This document shows, piece by piece, positions 1 to 10,694 of a DNA stretch of 64,000 nucleotides; within the stretch, counting starts at the first letter, position 1; each line of letters begins with the position of its first letter. The position numbers and the translations under genes were made by a program. The notes below the pieces were generated by a model. The model was given only the letters and a program-made list of their open reading frames with translations, was not told the origin of the DNA and searched no databases. The DNA lies in the NCBI GenBank assembly GCA_963556195.1, contig CAUVYP010000593.1:186001-250000 (forward strand), written 5' to 3'. Source of the stretch: Sepiola atlantica. Taxonomy: Eukaryota; Mollusca; Cephalopoda; Sepiida; Sepiolidae.

Positions 1-93
1 ATGTTCTACTGAAGTACCAAGTTTCAGAAGTGCAACTCTTGTACTGCCGGAGATATGTCGATACAAACTGAATACGCAAAACATCAACAAAAT
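1..93. repeat. Partial satellite unit at the left edge (u94-u186)
   Basis: The window opens inside a unit at 'atgttcta'. The class cannot be fixed (A or C) because the left half of the cassette is missing. It carries 'gcaactcttg' where most units have 'gcagctcttg'. Its tail is the common 'caaaacatcaac' although an E unit follows. Elsewhere E is usually preceded by 'caaactatcaac', so this junction is atypical. Confidence 0.95.
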
Positions 94-465
94 TTAGTGC
101 GATTTAAAGTTGATATCGCTTTTGTTTATAACTTCACCATTCTTTAGAATTGTGCAACGAAACTGTGCAGAGATAAGCGGAGTCACATGCTCTACTGAAG
201 TACCAAGTTTCAGAAGTGCAGCTCTTGTACTGCCGGAGATATGTCGATACAAACTGAATACGCAAAACATCAACAAAATTTAGCGCGTTTTAAAGTTGAT
301 ATCGCTTTTGTTTATAACTTCCACATTTATTCGAATTGTGCAACGAAACTTTGCAGACCGTCGCGGAGACTCACGTTCTACTGAAGTACCAAGTTTCAGA
401 AGTGCAGCTCTTGTACTGCCGGAGATATGTCGATACAAACTGAATACGCAAAACATCAACAAAAT
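94..465. repeat. Two units, E-B
   Basis: The E unit has 'aaactgtgcag' rather than 'aaactttgcag'. The B unit has the 'gagactcacg' subvariant shared with 4557 and 5115. I see no larger copy of this pair nearby. Confidence 0.88.
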
Positions 466-1023
466 TTAGCGCGTTTTAAAGTTGATATCGCTTTTGTTTA
501 TAACTTCCACATTTATTCGAATTGTGCAACGAAACTTTGCACAGGTTAGCGGAGTCACATGTTCTACGGAAGTACCAAGTTTCAGAAGTGCAGCTCTTGT
601 ACTGCCGGAGATATGTCGATACAAACTGAATACGCAAAACATCAACAAAATTTAGCGCGTTTTAAAGTTGATATCGCTTTTGTTTATAACTTCCACATTT
701 ATTCGAATTGTGCAACGAAACTTTGCACAGATTAGCGGAGTCACATGTTCTACTGAAGTACCAAGTTTCAGAAGTGCAGCTCTTGTACTGCCGGAGATAT
801 GTCGATACAAACTGAATACGCAAACTATCAACAAAATTTACTGCGATTTAAAGTTGATATCGCTTTTGTTTATAACTTCACCATTCTTTAGAATTGTGCA
901 ACGAAACTTTGCAGAGATAAGCGGAGTCACATGCTCTACTGAAGTACCAAGTTTCAGAATTGCAGCTCATATACTGCCGGAGATATGTCGATACAAACTG
1001 AATACGCAAAACATCGACAAAAT

Positions 1024-1206
1024 TTAGCGCGTTTTAAAGTTGATATCGCTTTTGTTTATAACTTCCACATTTATTCGAATTGTGCAACGAAACTTTGCAC
1101 AGATTAGCGGAGTCACATGTTCTACTGAAGTACCAAGTTTCAGAAGTGCAGCTCTTGTACTGCCGGAGATATGTCGATACAAACTGAATACGCAAAACAT
1201 CAACAA
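1024..1206 (-). other. Repeat-internal open frame, - strand, not called a gene
   Basis: Read on the minus strand each unit is open for 60 codons and closed by TAA at u1-3, then one codon (ATT) leads to the next frame. The first two codons are TTG, so a eukaryotic ATG start gives 58 residues beginning MFCVFSLYRH. Class differences fall at residues of about 28-36 (for example VEHVTPLICAKF against VEKAYPRLSTKF). I recognise no domain. Many units break it: TGA in the unit at 838, stops in the E' units at 48824 and 50498, a stop in the H unit at 59614, and 'gcgtttaaaag' in the units at 33944 and 40082. That tolerance argues against a conserved protein. Confidence 0.6.
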
Positions 1207-1210
1207 AATT
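1028..1210 (+). other. Repeat-internal open frame, + strand, not called a gene
   Basis: In this frame the A unit has 61 sense codons and one TAG, at u2-4. Because 186 is 62 x 3, the frame recurs unchanged in each unit. The stop is lost before some E units, for example 'aaaatttactgcg' at 834-846, giving 119-codon frames at 668-1027 and 2528-2887, and also at 26707-27066 and 28009-28368. D and H units carry a second in-frame stop in the cassette (gga-tag). I see no reason to call it coding: it has no family resemblance I know, no consistent ATG context, and class variants break it freely. Confidence 0.6.
1129..1161. other. Imperfect inverted repeat inside each unit (example)
   Basis: 'agtaccaag' at u106-114 pairs with 'cttgtact' at u131-138, with one bulged base and a 16-base loop. 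It recurs in most units of classes A, B, C, E, G and H. It is altered in S ('agtactaag'), in many F units ('agcaccaag') and in D ('ggtaccaag'). A shorter alternative pairing, 'ctgaa' with 'ttcag' (u102-119), overlaps it. Function is unknown and it may be chance. Confidence 0.4.
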
Positions 1211-3069
1211 TAGCGCGTTTTAAAGTTGATATCGCTTTTGTTTATAACTTCCACATTTATTCGAATTGTGCAACGAAACTTTGCAGACCGTCGCGGAGAC
1301 ACACGTTCTACTGAAGTACTAAGTTTCAGAAGTGCAGCTCTTGTACTGCCGGAGATATGTCGATACAAACTGAATACGCAAAACATCAACAAAATTTAGC
1401 GCGTTTTAAAGTTGATATCGCTTTTGTTTATAACTTCCACATTTATTCGAATTGTGCAACGAAACTTTGCACAGATTAGCGGAGTCACATTTTCTACTGA
1501 AGTACCCAGTTTCAGAAGTGCAGCTCTTGTACTGCCGGAGATATGTCGATACAAACTGAATACGCAAAACATCAACAAAATTTAGCGCGTTTTAAAGTTG
1601 ATATCGCTTTTGTTTATAACTTCCACATTTATTCGAATTGTGCAACGAAACTTTGCAGACAGTCGCGGAGACACATGTTCTACTGAAGTACCAAGTTTCA
1701 GAAGTGCAGCTCTTGTACTGCCGGAGATATGTCGATACAAACCGAATACGAAAAACATCAACAAAATTTAGCGCGTTTTAAAGTTGATATCGCTTTTGTT
1801 TATAACTTCCACATTTATTCGAATTGTGCAACGAAACTTTGCACAGATTAGCGGAGTCACATGTTCTACGGAAGTACCAAGTTTCAGAAGTGCAGCTCTT
1901 GTACTGCCGGAGATATGTCGATACAAACTGAATACGCAAACTATCAACAAAATTTAGTGCGATTTAAAGTTGATATCGCTTTTGTTAATAACTTCACTAT
2001 TCTTTAGAATTGTGCAACGAAACTTTGCAGAGATAAGCGGAGTCACATGCTCTACTGAAGTACCAAGTTTCAGAAGTGCAGCTCTTGTACTGCCGGAGAT
2101 ATGTCGATACAAACTGAATACGCAAAACATCAACAAAATTTAGCGCGTTTTAAAGTTGATATCGCTTTTGTTTATAACTTCCACATTTATTCGAATTGTG
2201 CAACGAAACTTTGCACAGATTAGCGGAGTCACATGTTCTACTGAAGTACCAAGTTTCAGAAGTGCAGCTCTTGTACTGCCGGAGATATGTCGATACAAAC
2301 TGAATACGTAAAACATCAACAAAATTTAGCGCGTTTTAAAGTTGATATCGCTTTTGTTTATAACTTCCACATTTATTCGAATTGTGCAACGAAACTTTGC
2401 ACAGGTTAGCGGAGTCACATGTTCTACTGAAGTACCAAGTTTCAGAAGTGCAGCTCTTGTACTGCCGGAGATATGTCGATACAAACTGAATACGCAAAAC
2501 ATCAACAAAATTTAGCGCGTTTTAAAGTTGATATCGCTTTTGTTTATAACTTCCACATTTATTCGAATTGTGCAACGAAACTTTGCACAGATTAGCGGAG
2601 TCACATGTTCTACTGAAGTACCAAGTTTCAGAAGTGCAGCTCTTGTACTGCCGGAGATATGTCGATACAAACTGAATACGCAAACTATCAACAAAATTTA
2701 CTGCGATTTAAAGTTGATATCGCTTTTGTTTATAACTTCACCATTCTTTAGAATTGTGCAACGAAACTTTGCAGAGATAAGCGGAGTAACATGCTCTACT
2801 GAAGTACCAAGTTTCAGAATTGCAGCTCTTTTACTGCCGGAGATATGTCGATACAAACTGAATACGCAAAACATCGACAAAATTTAGCGCGTTTTAAAGT
2901 TGATATCGCTTTTGTTTATAACTTCCACATTTATTCGAATTGTGCAACGAAACTTTGCACAGATTAGCGGAGTCACATGTTCTACTGAAGTACCAAGTTT
3001 CAGAAGTGCAGCTCTTGTACTGCCGGAGATATGTCGATACAAACTGAATACGCAAAACATCAACAAAAT

Positions 3070-3255
3070 TTAGCGCGTTTTAAAGTTGATATCGCTTTTG
3101 TTTATAACTTCCACATTTATTCGAATTGTGCAACGAAACTTTGCAGACCGTCGCGGAGACACACGTTCTACTGAAGTACCAAGTTTCAGAAGTGCAGCTC
3201 TTGTACTGCCGGAGATATGTCGATACAAACTGAATACGCAAAACATCAACAAAAT
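3070..3255. repeat. Class B satellite unit (exemplar)
   Basis: The cassette reads cagaccgtcgcgg followed by acacgttcta. Subvariants: 'gagactcacg' in the units at 280, 4557 and 5115; 'acacgtgcta' with 'gtgctacg' in those at 6603, 8277, 9951, 14415 and 17949; 'acacgtacta' at 20553. B is usually followed by G, or by D in the 9-unit repeat. It is confined to the left domain, apart from the unit at 38222 in the copied block. Confidence 0.9.
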
Positions 3256-3441
3256 TTAGCGCGTTTTAAAGTTGATATCGCTTTTGTTTATAACTTCCAC
3301 ATTTATTCGAATTGTGCAACGAAACTTTGCACAGATTAGCGGAGTCACATTTTCTACTGAAGTACCCAGTTTCAGAAGTGCAGCTCTTGTACTGCCGGAG
3401 ATATGTCGATACAAACTGAATACGCAAAACATCAACAAAAT

Positions 3442-3626
3442 TTAGCGCGTTTTAAAGTTGATATCGCTTTTGTTTAACCCTCCACATTTATTCGAATTGT
3501 GCAACGAAACTTTGTAGACAGTCGCGGATAGGCCTTTTCTACTGAGGTACCAAGTTTCAGAAGTGCAGCTCTTGTACTGCCGGAGATATGTCGATACAAA
3601 CTGAATACGCAAAACATCAACAAAAT
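3442..3626. repeat. 185-bp D unit with a clustered change
   Basis: At 3471-3485 the sequence reads 'tgtttaaccctccac' where other units have 'tgtttataacttccac': one base is lost and neighbouring bases are substituted within about six bases. Three changes packed together are rare in this array. They could be one templated repair event, or a sequencing or assembly error at a repeat junction. From here the 186-bp phase shifts by -1. Confidence 0.9.
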
Positions 3627-4370
3627 TTAGCGCGTTTTAAAGTTGATATCGCTTTTGTTTATAACTTCCACATTTATTCGAATTGTGCAACGAAACTTTG
3701 CAGACAGTCGCGGAGACACATGTTCTACTGAAGTACCAAGTTTCAGAAGTGCAGCTCTTTTACTGCCGGAGATATGTCGATACAAACCGAATACGCAAAA
3801 CATCAACAAAATTTAGCGCGTTTTAAAGTTGATATCGCTTTTGTTTATAACTTCCACATTTATTCGAATTGTGCAACGAAACTTTGCACAGATTAGCGGA
3901 GTCACATGTTCTACGGAAGTACCAAGTTTCAGAAGTGCAGCTCTTGTACTGCCGGAGATATGTCGATACAAACTGAATACGCAAACTATCAACAAAATTT
4001 AGTGCGATTTAAAGTTGATATCGCTTTTGTTTATAACTTCACTATTCTTTAGAATTGTGCAACGAAACTTTGCAGAGATAAGCGGAGTCACATGCTCTAC
4101 TGAAGTACCAAGTTTCAGAAGTGCAGCTCTTGTACTGCCGGAGATATGTCGATACAAACTGAATACGCAAAACATCAACAAAATTTAGCGCGTTTTAAAG
4201 TTGATATCGCTTTTGTTTATAACTTCCACATTTATTCGAATTGTGCAACGAAACTTTGCACAGATTAGCGGAGTCACATGTTCTACTGAAGTACCAAGTC
4301 TCAGAAGTGCAGCTCTTGTACTGCCGGAGATATGTCGATACAAACTGAATACGTAAAACATCAACAAAAT

Positions 4371-4928
4371 TTAGCGCGTTTTAAAGTTGATATCGCTTTT
4401 GTTTATAACTTCCACATTTATTCGAATTGTGCAACGAAACTTTGCACAGATTAGCGGAGTCACATGTTCTACTGAAGTACCAAGTTTCAGAAGTGCAGCT
4501 CTTGTACTGCCGGAGATATGTCGATACAAACTGAATACGCAAAACATCAACAAAATTTAGCGCGTTTTAAAGTTGATATCGCTTTTGTTTATAACTTCCA
4601 CATTTATTCGAATTGTGCAACGAAACTTTGCAGACCGTCGCGGAGACTCACGTTCTACTGAAGTACCAAGTTTCAGAAGTGCAGCTCTTGTACTGCCGGA
4701 GATATGTCGATACAAACTGAATACGCAAAACATCAACAAAATTTAGCGCGTTTTAAAGTTGATATCGCTTTTGTTTATAACTTCCACATTTATTCGAATT
4801 GTGCAACGAAACTTTGCACAGATTAGCGGAGTCACATTTTCTACTGAAGTACCAAGTTTCAGAAGTGCAGCTCTTGTACTGCCGGAGATATGTCGATACA
4901 AACTGAATACGAAAAACATCAACAAAAT
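4371..4928. repeat. 3-unit block, copy 1: A-B-G
   Basis: This is repeated directly at 4929-5486. Both B units share the rare 'gagactcacg', supporting a local 558-bp tandem duplication. The G unit here has 'taccaag' and the tail 'acgaaaaac', unlike its partner. Confidence 0.82.
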
Positions 4929-5486
4929 TTAGCGCGTGTTAAAGTTGATATCGCTTTTGTTTATAACTTCCACATTTATTCGAATTGTGCAACGAAACTT
5001 TGCACAGATTAGCGGAGTCACATGTTCTACTGAAGTACCAAGTTTCAGAAGTGCAGCTCTTGTACTGCCGGAGATATGTCGATACAAACTGAATACGCAA
5101 AACATCAACAAAATTTAGCGCGTTTTAAAGTTGATATCGCTTTTGTTTATAACTTCCACATTTATTCGAATTGTGCAACGAAACTTTGCAGACCGTCGCG
5201 GAGACTCACGTTCTACTGAAGTACCAAGTTTCAGAAGTGCAGCTCTTGTACTGCCGGAGATATGTCGATACAAACTGAATACGCAAAACATCAACAAAAT
5301 TTAGCGCGTTTTAAAGTTGATATCGCTTTTGTTTATAACTTCCACATTTATTCGAATTGTGCAACGAAACTTTGCACAGATTAGCGGAGTCACATTTTCT
5401 ACTGAAGTACCCAGTTTCAGAAGTGCAGCTCTTGTACTGCCGGAGATATGTCGATACAAACTGAATACGCAAAACATCAACAAAAT
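4929..5486. repeat. 3-unit block, copy 2: A-B-G
   Basis: Second copy of 4371-4928. It begins 'ttagcgcgtgtt', a private base change, and its G unit has the usual 'tacccag'. The D unit at 5487-5672 follows. Confidence 0.82.
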
Positions 5487-5672
5487 TTAGCGCGTTTTAA
5501 AGTTGATATCGCTTTTGTTTATAACTTCCACATTTATTCGAATTGTGCAACGAAACTTTGTAGACAGTCGCGGATAGGCCTTTTCTACTGAGGTACCAAG
5601 TTTCAGAAGTGCAGCTCTTGTACTGCCGGAGATATGTCGATACAAACTGAATACGCAAAACATCAACAAAAT
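5487..5672. repeat. Class D satellite unit (exemplar)
   Basis: This class reads tagacagtcgcgg, then ataggccttttcta with AGGCCT, then gaggtacc, which makes GGTACC. In the 8-unit HOR it sits between G and C. It is limited to the left domain plus the unit at 38594 in the copied block. The D' subvariant (11811, 15345, 19065) has 'ataaacctttt' instead. Confidence 0.9.
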
Positions 5673-7346
5673 TTAGCGCGTTTTAAAGTTGATATCGCTT
5701 TTGTTTATAACTTCCACATTTATTCGAATTGTGCAACGAAACTTTGCAGACAGTCGCGGAGACACATGTTCTACTGAAGTACAAAGTTTCAGAAGTGCAG
5801 CTCTTGTACTGCCGGAGATATGTCGATACAAACCGAATACGCAAAACATCAACAAAATTTAGCGCGTTTTAAAGTTGATATCGCTTTTGTTTATAACTTC
5901 CACATTTATTCGAATTGTGCAACGAAACTTTGCACAGATTAGCGGAGTCACATGTTCTACGGAAGTACCAAGTTTTAGAAGTGCAGCTCTTGTACTGCCG
6001 GAGATATGTCGATACAAACTGAATACGCAAAACATCAACAAAATTTAGCGCGTTTTAAAGTTGATATCGCTTTTGTTTATAACTTCCACATTTATTCGAA
6101 TTGTGCAACGAAACTTTGCACAGGTTAGCGGAGTCACATGTTCTACGGAAGTACCAAGTTTCAGAAGTGCAGCTCTTGTACTGCCGGAGATATGTCGATA
6201 CAAACTGAATACGCAAAACATCAACAAAATTTAGCGCGTTTTAAAGTTGATATCGCTTTTGTTTATAACTTCCACATTTATTCGAATTGTGCAATGAAAC
6301 TTTGCACAGATTAGTGGAGTCACATGTTCTACTGAAGTACCAAGTTTCAGAAGTGCAGCTCTTGTACTGCCGGAGATATGTCGATACAAACTGAATACGC
6401 AAACGTTCAACAAAATTTAGTGCGATTTAAAGTTGATATCGCTTTTGTTTATAACTTCACCATTCTTTAGAATTGTGCAACGAAACTTTGCACAGATTAG
6501 CGGAGTCACATGTTCTACTGAAGTACCCAGTTTCAGAAGTGCAGCTCTTGTACTGCCGGAGATATGTCGATACAAACTGAATACGCAAAACATCAACAAA
6601 ATTTAGCGCGTTTTAAAGTTGATATCGCTTTTGTTTATAGCTTCCACATTTATTCGAATTGTGCTACGAAACTTTGCAGACCGTCGCGGAGACACACGTG
6701 CTACTGAAGTACCAAGTTTCAGAAGTGCAGCTCTTGTACTGCCGGAGATATGTCGATACAAACTGAATACGCAAAACATCAACAAAATTTAGCGCGTTTT
6801 AAAGTTGATATCGCTTTTGTTTATAACTTCCACATTTATTCGAATTGTGCAACGAAACTTTGTAGACAGTCGCGGATAGGCCTTTTCTACTGAGGTACCA
6901 AGTTTCAGAAGTGCAGCTCTTGTACTGCCGGAGATATGTCGATACAAACTGAATACGCAAAACATCAAAAAAATTTAGCGCGTTTTAAAGTTGATATCGC
7001 TTTTGTTTATAACTTCCACATTTATTCGAATTGTGCAACGAAACTTTGCAGACAGTCGCGGAGACACATGCTCTACTGAAGTACCAAGTTTCAGAAGTGC
7101 AGCTCTTGTACTGCCGGAGATATGTCGATACAAACCGAATACGCAAAACATCAACAAAATTTAGCGCGTTTTAAAGTTGATATCGCTTTTGTTTATAACT
7201 TCCACATTTATTCGAATTGTGCAACGAAACTTTGCACAGATTAGCCGAGTCACATGTTCTACGGAAGTACCAAGTTTCAGAAGTGCAGCTCTTGTACTGC
7301 CGGAGATATGTCGATACAAACTGAATACGCAAAACATCAACAAAAT
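5673..7346. repeat. 9-unit HOR, copy 1: C-A-F-A*-E*-B-D-C-A
   Basis: This is the first of three successive 1674-bp copies. Markers: A* has 'gcaatgaaac' and 'attagtgg', E* has an E left flank with an A cassette, B has 'tttatagcttcc', and D ends in 'catcaaaaaaat'. Private to this copy: 'caaacgttcaac' before E* and 'attagccgag' in the last unit. It shares 'tacaaag' (C) and 'agttttag' (A) with copy 2 only. Confidence 0.93.
6417..6602. repeat. E* recombinant unit (E left flank, A cassette)
   Basis: It opens with the E-type 'gtgcgattt' and 'ttcaccattctttagaa', then switches to the A-type cacagattagcgg and acatgttcta. The switch lies between about u57 and u75, in sequence both classes share. The same recombinant is in all three 9-unit copies (8091, 9765), so the exchange came before the triplication. 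Confidence 0.88.
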
Positions 7347-9020
7347 TTAGCGCGTTTTAAAGTTGATATCGCTTTTGTTTATAACTTCCACATTTATTCG
7401 AATTGTGCAACGAAACTTTGCAGACAGTCGCGGAGACACATGTTCTACTGAAGTACAAAGTTTCAGAAGTGCAGCTCTTGTACTGCCGGAGATATGTCGA
7501 TACAAACCGAATACGCAAAACATCAACAAAATTTAGCGCGTTTTAAAGTTGATATCGCTTTTGTTTATAACTTCCACATTTATTCGAATTGTGCAACGAA
7601 ACTTTGCACAGATTAGCGGAGTCACATGTTCTACGGAAGTACCAAGTTTTAGAAGTGCAGCTCTTGTACTGCCGGAGATATGTCGATACAAACTGAATAC
7701 GCAAAACATCAACAAAATTTAGCGCGTTTTAAAGTTGATATCGCTTTTGTTTATAACTTCCACATTTATTCGAATTGTGCAACGAAACTTTGCACAGGTT
7801 AGCGGAGTCACATGTTCTACGGAAGTACCAAGTTTCAGAAGTGCAGCTCTTGTACTGCCGGAGATATGTCGATACAAACTGAATACGCAAAACATCAACA
7901 AAATTTAGCGCGTTTTAAAGTTGATATCGCTTTTGTTTATAACTTCCACATTTATTCGAATTGTGCAATGAAACTTTGCACAGATTAGTGGAGTCACATG
8001 TTCTACTGAAGTACCAAGTTTCAGAAGTGCAGCTCTTGTACTGCCGGAGATATGTCGATACAAACTGAATACGCAAACTTTCAACAAAATTTAGTGCGAT
8101 TTAAAGTTGATATCGCTTTTGTTTATAACTTCACCATTCTTTAGAATTGTGCAACGAAACTTTGCACAGATTAGCGGAGTCACATGTTCTACTGAAGTAC
8201 CCAGTTTCAGAAGTGCAGCTCTTGTACTGCCGGAGATATGTCGATACAAACTGAATACGCAAAACATCAACAAAATTTAGCGCGTTTTAAAGTTGATATC
8301 GCTTTTGTTTATAGCTTCCACATTTATTCGAATTGTGCTACGAAACTTTGCAGACCGTCGCGGAGACACACGTGCTACTGAAGTACCAAGTTTCAGAAGT
8401 GCAGCTCTTGTACTGCCGGAGATATGTCGATACAAACTGAATACGCAAAACATCAACAAAATTTAGCGCGTTTTAAAGTTGATATCGCTTTTGTTTATAA
8501 CTTCCACATTTATTCGAATTGTGCAACGAAACTTTGTAGACAGTCGCGGATAGGCCTTTTCTACTGAGGTACCAAGTTTCAGAAGTGCAGCTCTTGTACT
8601 GCCGGAGATATGTCGATACAAACTGAATACGCAAAACATCAAAAAAATTTAGCGCGTTTTAAAGTTGATATCGCTTTTGTTTATAACTTCCACATTTATT
8701 CGAATTGTGCAACGAAACTTTGCAGACAGTCGCGGAGACACATGCTCTACTGAAGTACCAAGTTTCAGAAGTGCAGCTCTTGTACTGCCGGAGATATGTC
8801 GATACAAACCGAATACGCAAAACATCAACAAAATTTAGCGCGTTTTAAAGTTGATATCGCTTTTGTTTATAACTTCCACATTTATTCGAATTGTGCAACG
8901 AAACTTTGCACAGATTAGCGGAGTCACATGTTCTACGGAAGTACCAAGTTTCAGAAGTGCAGCTCTTGTACTGCCGGAGATATGTCGATACAAACTGAAT
9001 ACGCAAAACATCAACAAAAT
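7347..9020. repeat. 9-unit HOR, copy 2: C-A-F-A*-E*-B-D-C-A
   Basis: Middle copy. It shares 'tacaaag' and 'agttttag' in its first two units with copy 1, but 'caaactttcaac' before E* with copy 3. The mixed sharing is what successive unequal exchange between adjacent copies would leave. Confidence 0.93.
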
Positions 9021-10694
9021 TTAGCGCGTTTTAAAGTTGATATCGCTTTTGTTTATAACTTCCACATTTATTCGAATTGTGCAACGAAACTTTGCAGACA
9101 GTCGCGGAGACACATGTTCTACTGAAGTACCAAGTTTCAGAAGTGCAGCTCTTGTACTGCCGGAGATATGTCGATACAAACCGAATACGCAAAACATCAA
9201 CAAAATTTAGCGCGTTTTAAAGTTGATATCGCTTTTGTTTATAACTTCCACATTTATTCGAATTGTGCAACGAAACTTTGCACAGATTAGCGGAGTCACA
9301 TGTTCTACGGAAGTACCAAGTTTCAGAAGTGCAGCTCTTGTACTGCCGGAGATATGTCGATACAAACTGAATACGCAAAACATCAACAAAATTTAGCGCG
9401 TTTTAAAGTTGATATCGCTTTTGTTTATAACTTCCACATTTATTCGAATTGTGCAACGAAACTTTGCACAGGTTAGCGGAGTCACATGTTCTACGGAAGT
9501 ACCAAGTTTCAGAAGTGCAGCTCTTGTACTGCCGGAGATATGTCGATACAAACTGAATACGCAAAACATCAACAAAATTTAGCGCGTTTTAAAGTTGATA
9601 TCGCTTTTGTTTATAACTTCCACATTTATTCGAATTGTGCAATGAAACTTTGCACAGATTAGTGGAATCACATGTTCTACTGAAGTACCAAGTTTCAGAA
9701 GTGCAGCTCTTGTACTGCCGGAGATATGTCGATACAAACTGAATACGCAAACTTTCAACAAAATTTAGTGCGATTTAAAGTTGATATCGCTTTTGTTTAT
9801 AACTTCACCATTCTTTAGAATTGTGCAACGAAACTTTGCACAGATTAGCGGAGTCACATGTTCTACTGAAGTACCCAGTTTCAGTAGTGCAGCTCTTGTA
9901 CTGCCGGAGATATGTCGATACAAACTGAATACGCAAAACATCAACAAAATTTAGCGCGTTTTAAAGTTGATATCGCTTTTGTTTATAGCTTCCACATTTA
10001 TTCGAATTGTGCTACGAAACTTTGCAGACCGTCGCGGAGACACACGTGCTACTGAAGTACCAAGTTTCAGAAGTGCAGCTCTTGTACTGCCGGAGATATG
10101 TCGATACAAACTGAATACGCAAAACATCAACAAAATTTAGCGCGTTTTAAAGTTGATATCGCTTTTGTTTATAACTTCCACATTTATTCGAATTGTGCAA
10201 CGAAACTTTGTAGACAGTCGCGGATAGGCCTTTTCTACTGAGGTACCAAGTTTCAGAAGTGCAGCTCTTGTACTGCCGGAGATATGTCGATACAAACTGA
10301 ATACGCAAAACATCAAAATAATTTAGCGCGTTTTAAAGTTGATATCGCTTTTGTTTATAACTTCCACATTTATTCGAATTGTGCAACGAAACTTTGCAGA
10401 CAGTCGCGGAGACACATGCTCTACTGAAGTACCAAGTTTCAGAAGTGCAGCTCTTGTACTGCCGGAGATATGTCGATACAAACCGAATACGCAAAACATC
10501 AACAAAATTTAGCGCGTTTTAAAGTTGATATCGCTTTTGTTTATAACTTCCACATTTATTCGAATTGTGCAACGAAACTTTGCACAGATTAGCGGAGTCA
10601 CATGTTCTACGGAAGTACCAAGTTTCAGAAGTGCAGCTCTTGTACTGCCGGAGATATGTCGATACAAACTGAATACGCAAACTATCAACAAAAT
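9021..10694. repeat. 9-unit HOR, copy 3: C-A-F-A*-E*-B-D-C-A
   Basis: Third copy. Private marks are 'agtggaatc' in A*, 'ttcagtagtgc' in E*, and 'catcaaaataat' at the end of D. Its last A unit ends 'caaactatcaac' and leads into an ordinary E unit, so the periodicity stops here. Confidence 0.92.

Larger units (their letters stand above)
1024..1209. repeat. Reference satellite unit, class A
   Basis: This is a representative of the commonest class. In order: 'ttagcgcg' at u1-8, TTTAAA at u10-15, GATATC at u19-24, a TATA-like 'tttataac' at u32-39, the palindrome ATTCGAAT at u50-57, the variable cassette at about u73-113 (here cacagattagcgg and acatgttcta), then a conserved right half with 'ctgccggagatatg' and the tail 'caaaacatcaacaaaat'. 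Most class differences lie in the cassette; the two flanks are nearly invariant. The unit has nine CpG dinucleotides against about 6.6 expected from its base composition. A units occur in both domains and follow C, E, S or G units, so A is the least position-specific class. Confidence 0.95.
466..2325. repeat. 10-unit block, copy 1: F-A-E-A-B-G-C-A-E-A
   Basis: This 1860-bp block recurs at 2326-4370. Private shared marks support common descent: 'cactattcttt' in the E units at 1954 and 3999, and 'tacgtaaaac' at the end of the units at 2140 and 4185. The second copy has one extra D unit between G and C. Confidence 0.85.
2326..4370. repeat. 11-unit block, copy 2: F-A-E-A-B-G-D-C-A-E-A
   Basis: It matches 466-2325 at an offset of 1860 bp up to the G unit at 3256. 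Then comes one extra, 185-bp D unit, and the match resumes from the C unit at 3627. The extra unit agrees with the G-D-C order of the 8-unit HOR elsewhere, so loss from copy 1 is as likely as gain in copy 2. Confidence 0.85.

Noticed and set aside
668..1027. 119-codon plus-strand frames (also 2528-2887, 26707-27066 and 28009-28368) as genes
   Set aside because: They are two satellite units joined by loss of the TAG at the unit junction before an E unit. No coding signal beyond openness.
1055..1062. TATA-box promoter in each unit ('tttataac')
   Set aside because: The motif is A/T-rich and expected by chance at this composition. No transcript start or gene lies downstream.
1073..1093. CENP-B box
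   Set aside because: On the minus strand u50-70 contains TTCGTTG followed by CACA, which matches the first half of the mammalian CENP-B box, but the required CGGG at the other end is absent (ATTC). Probably coincidence.
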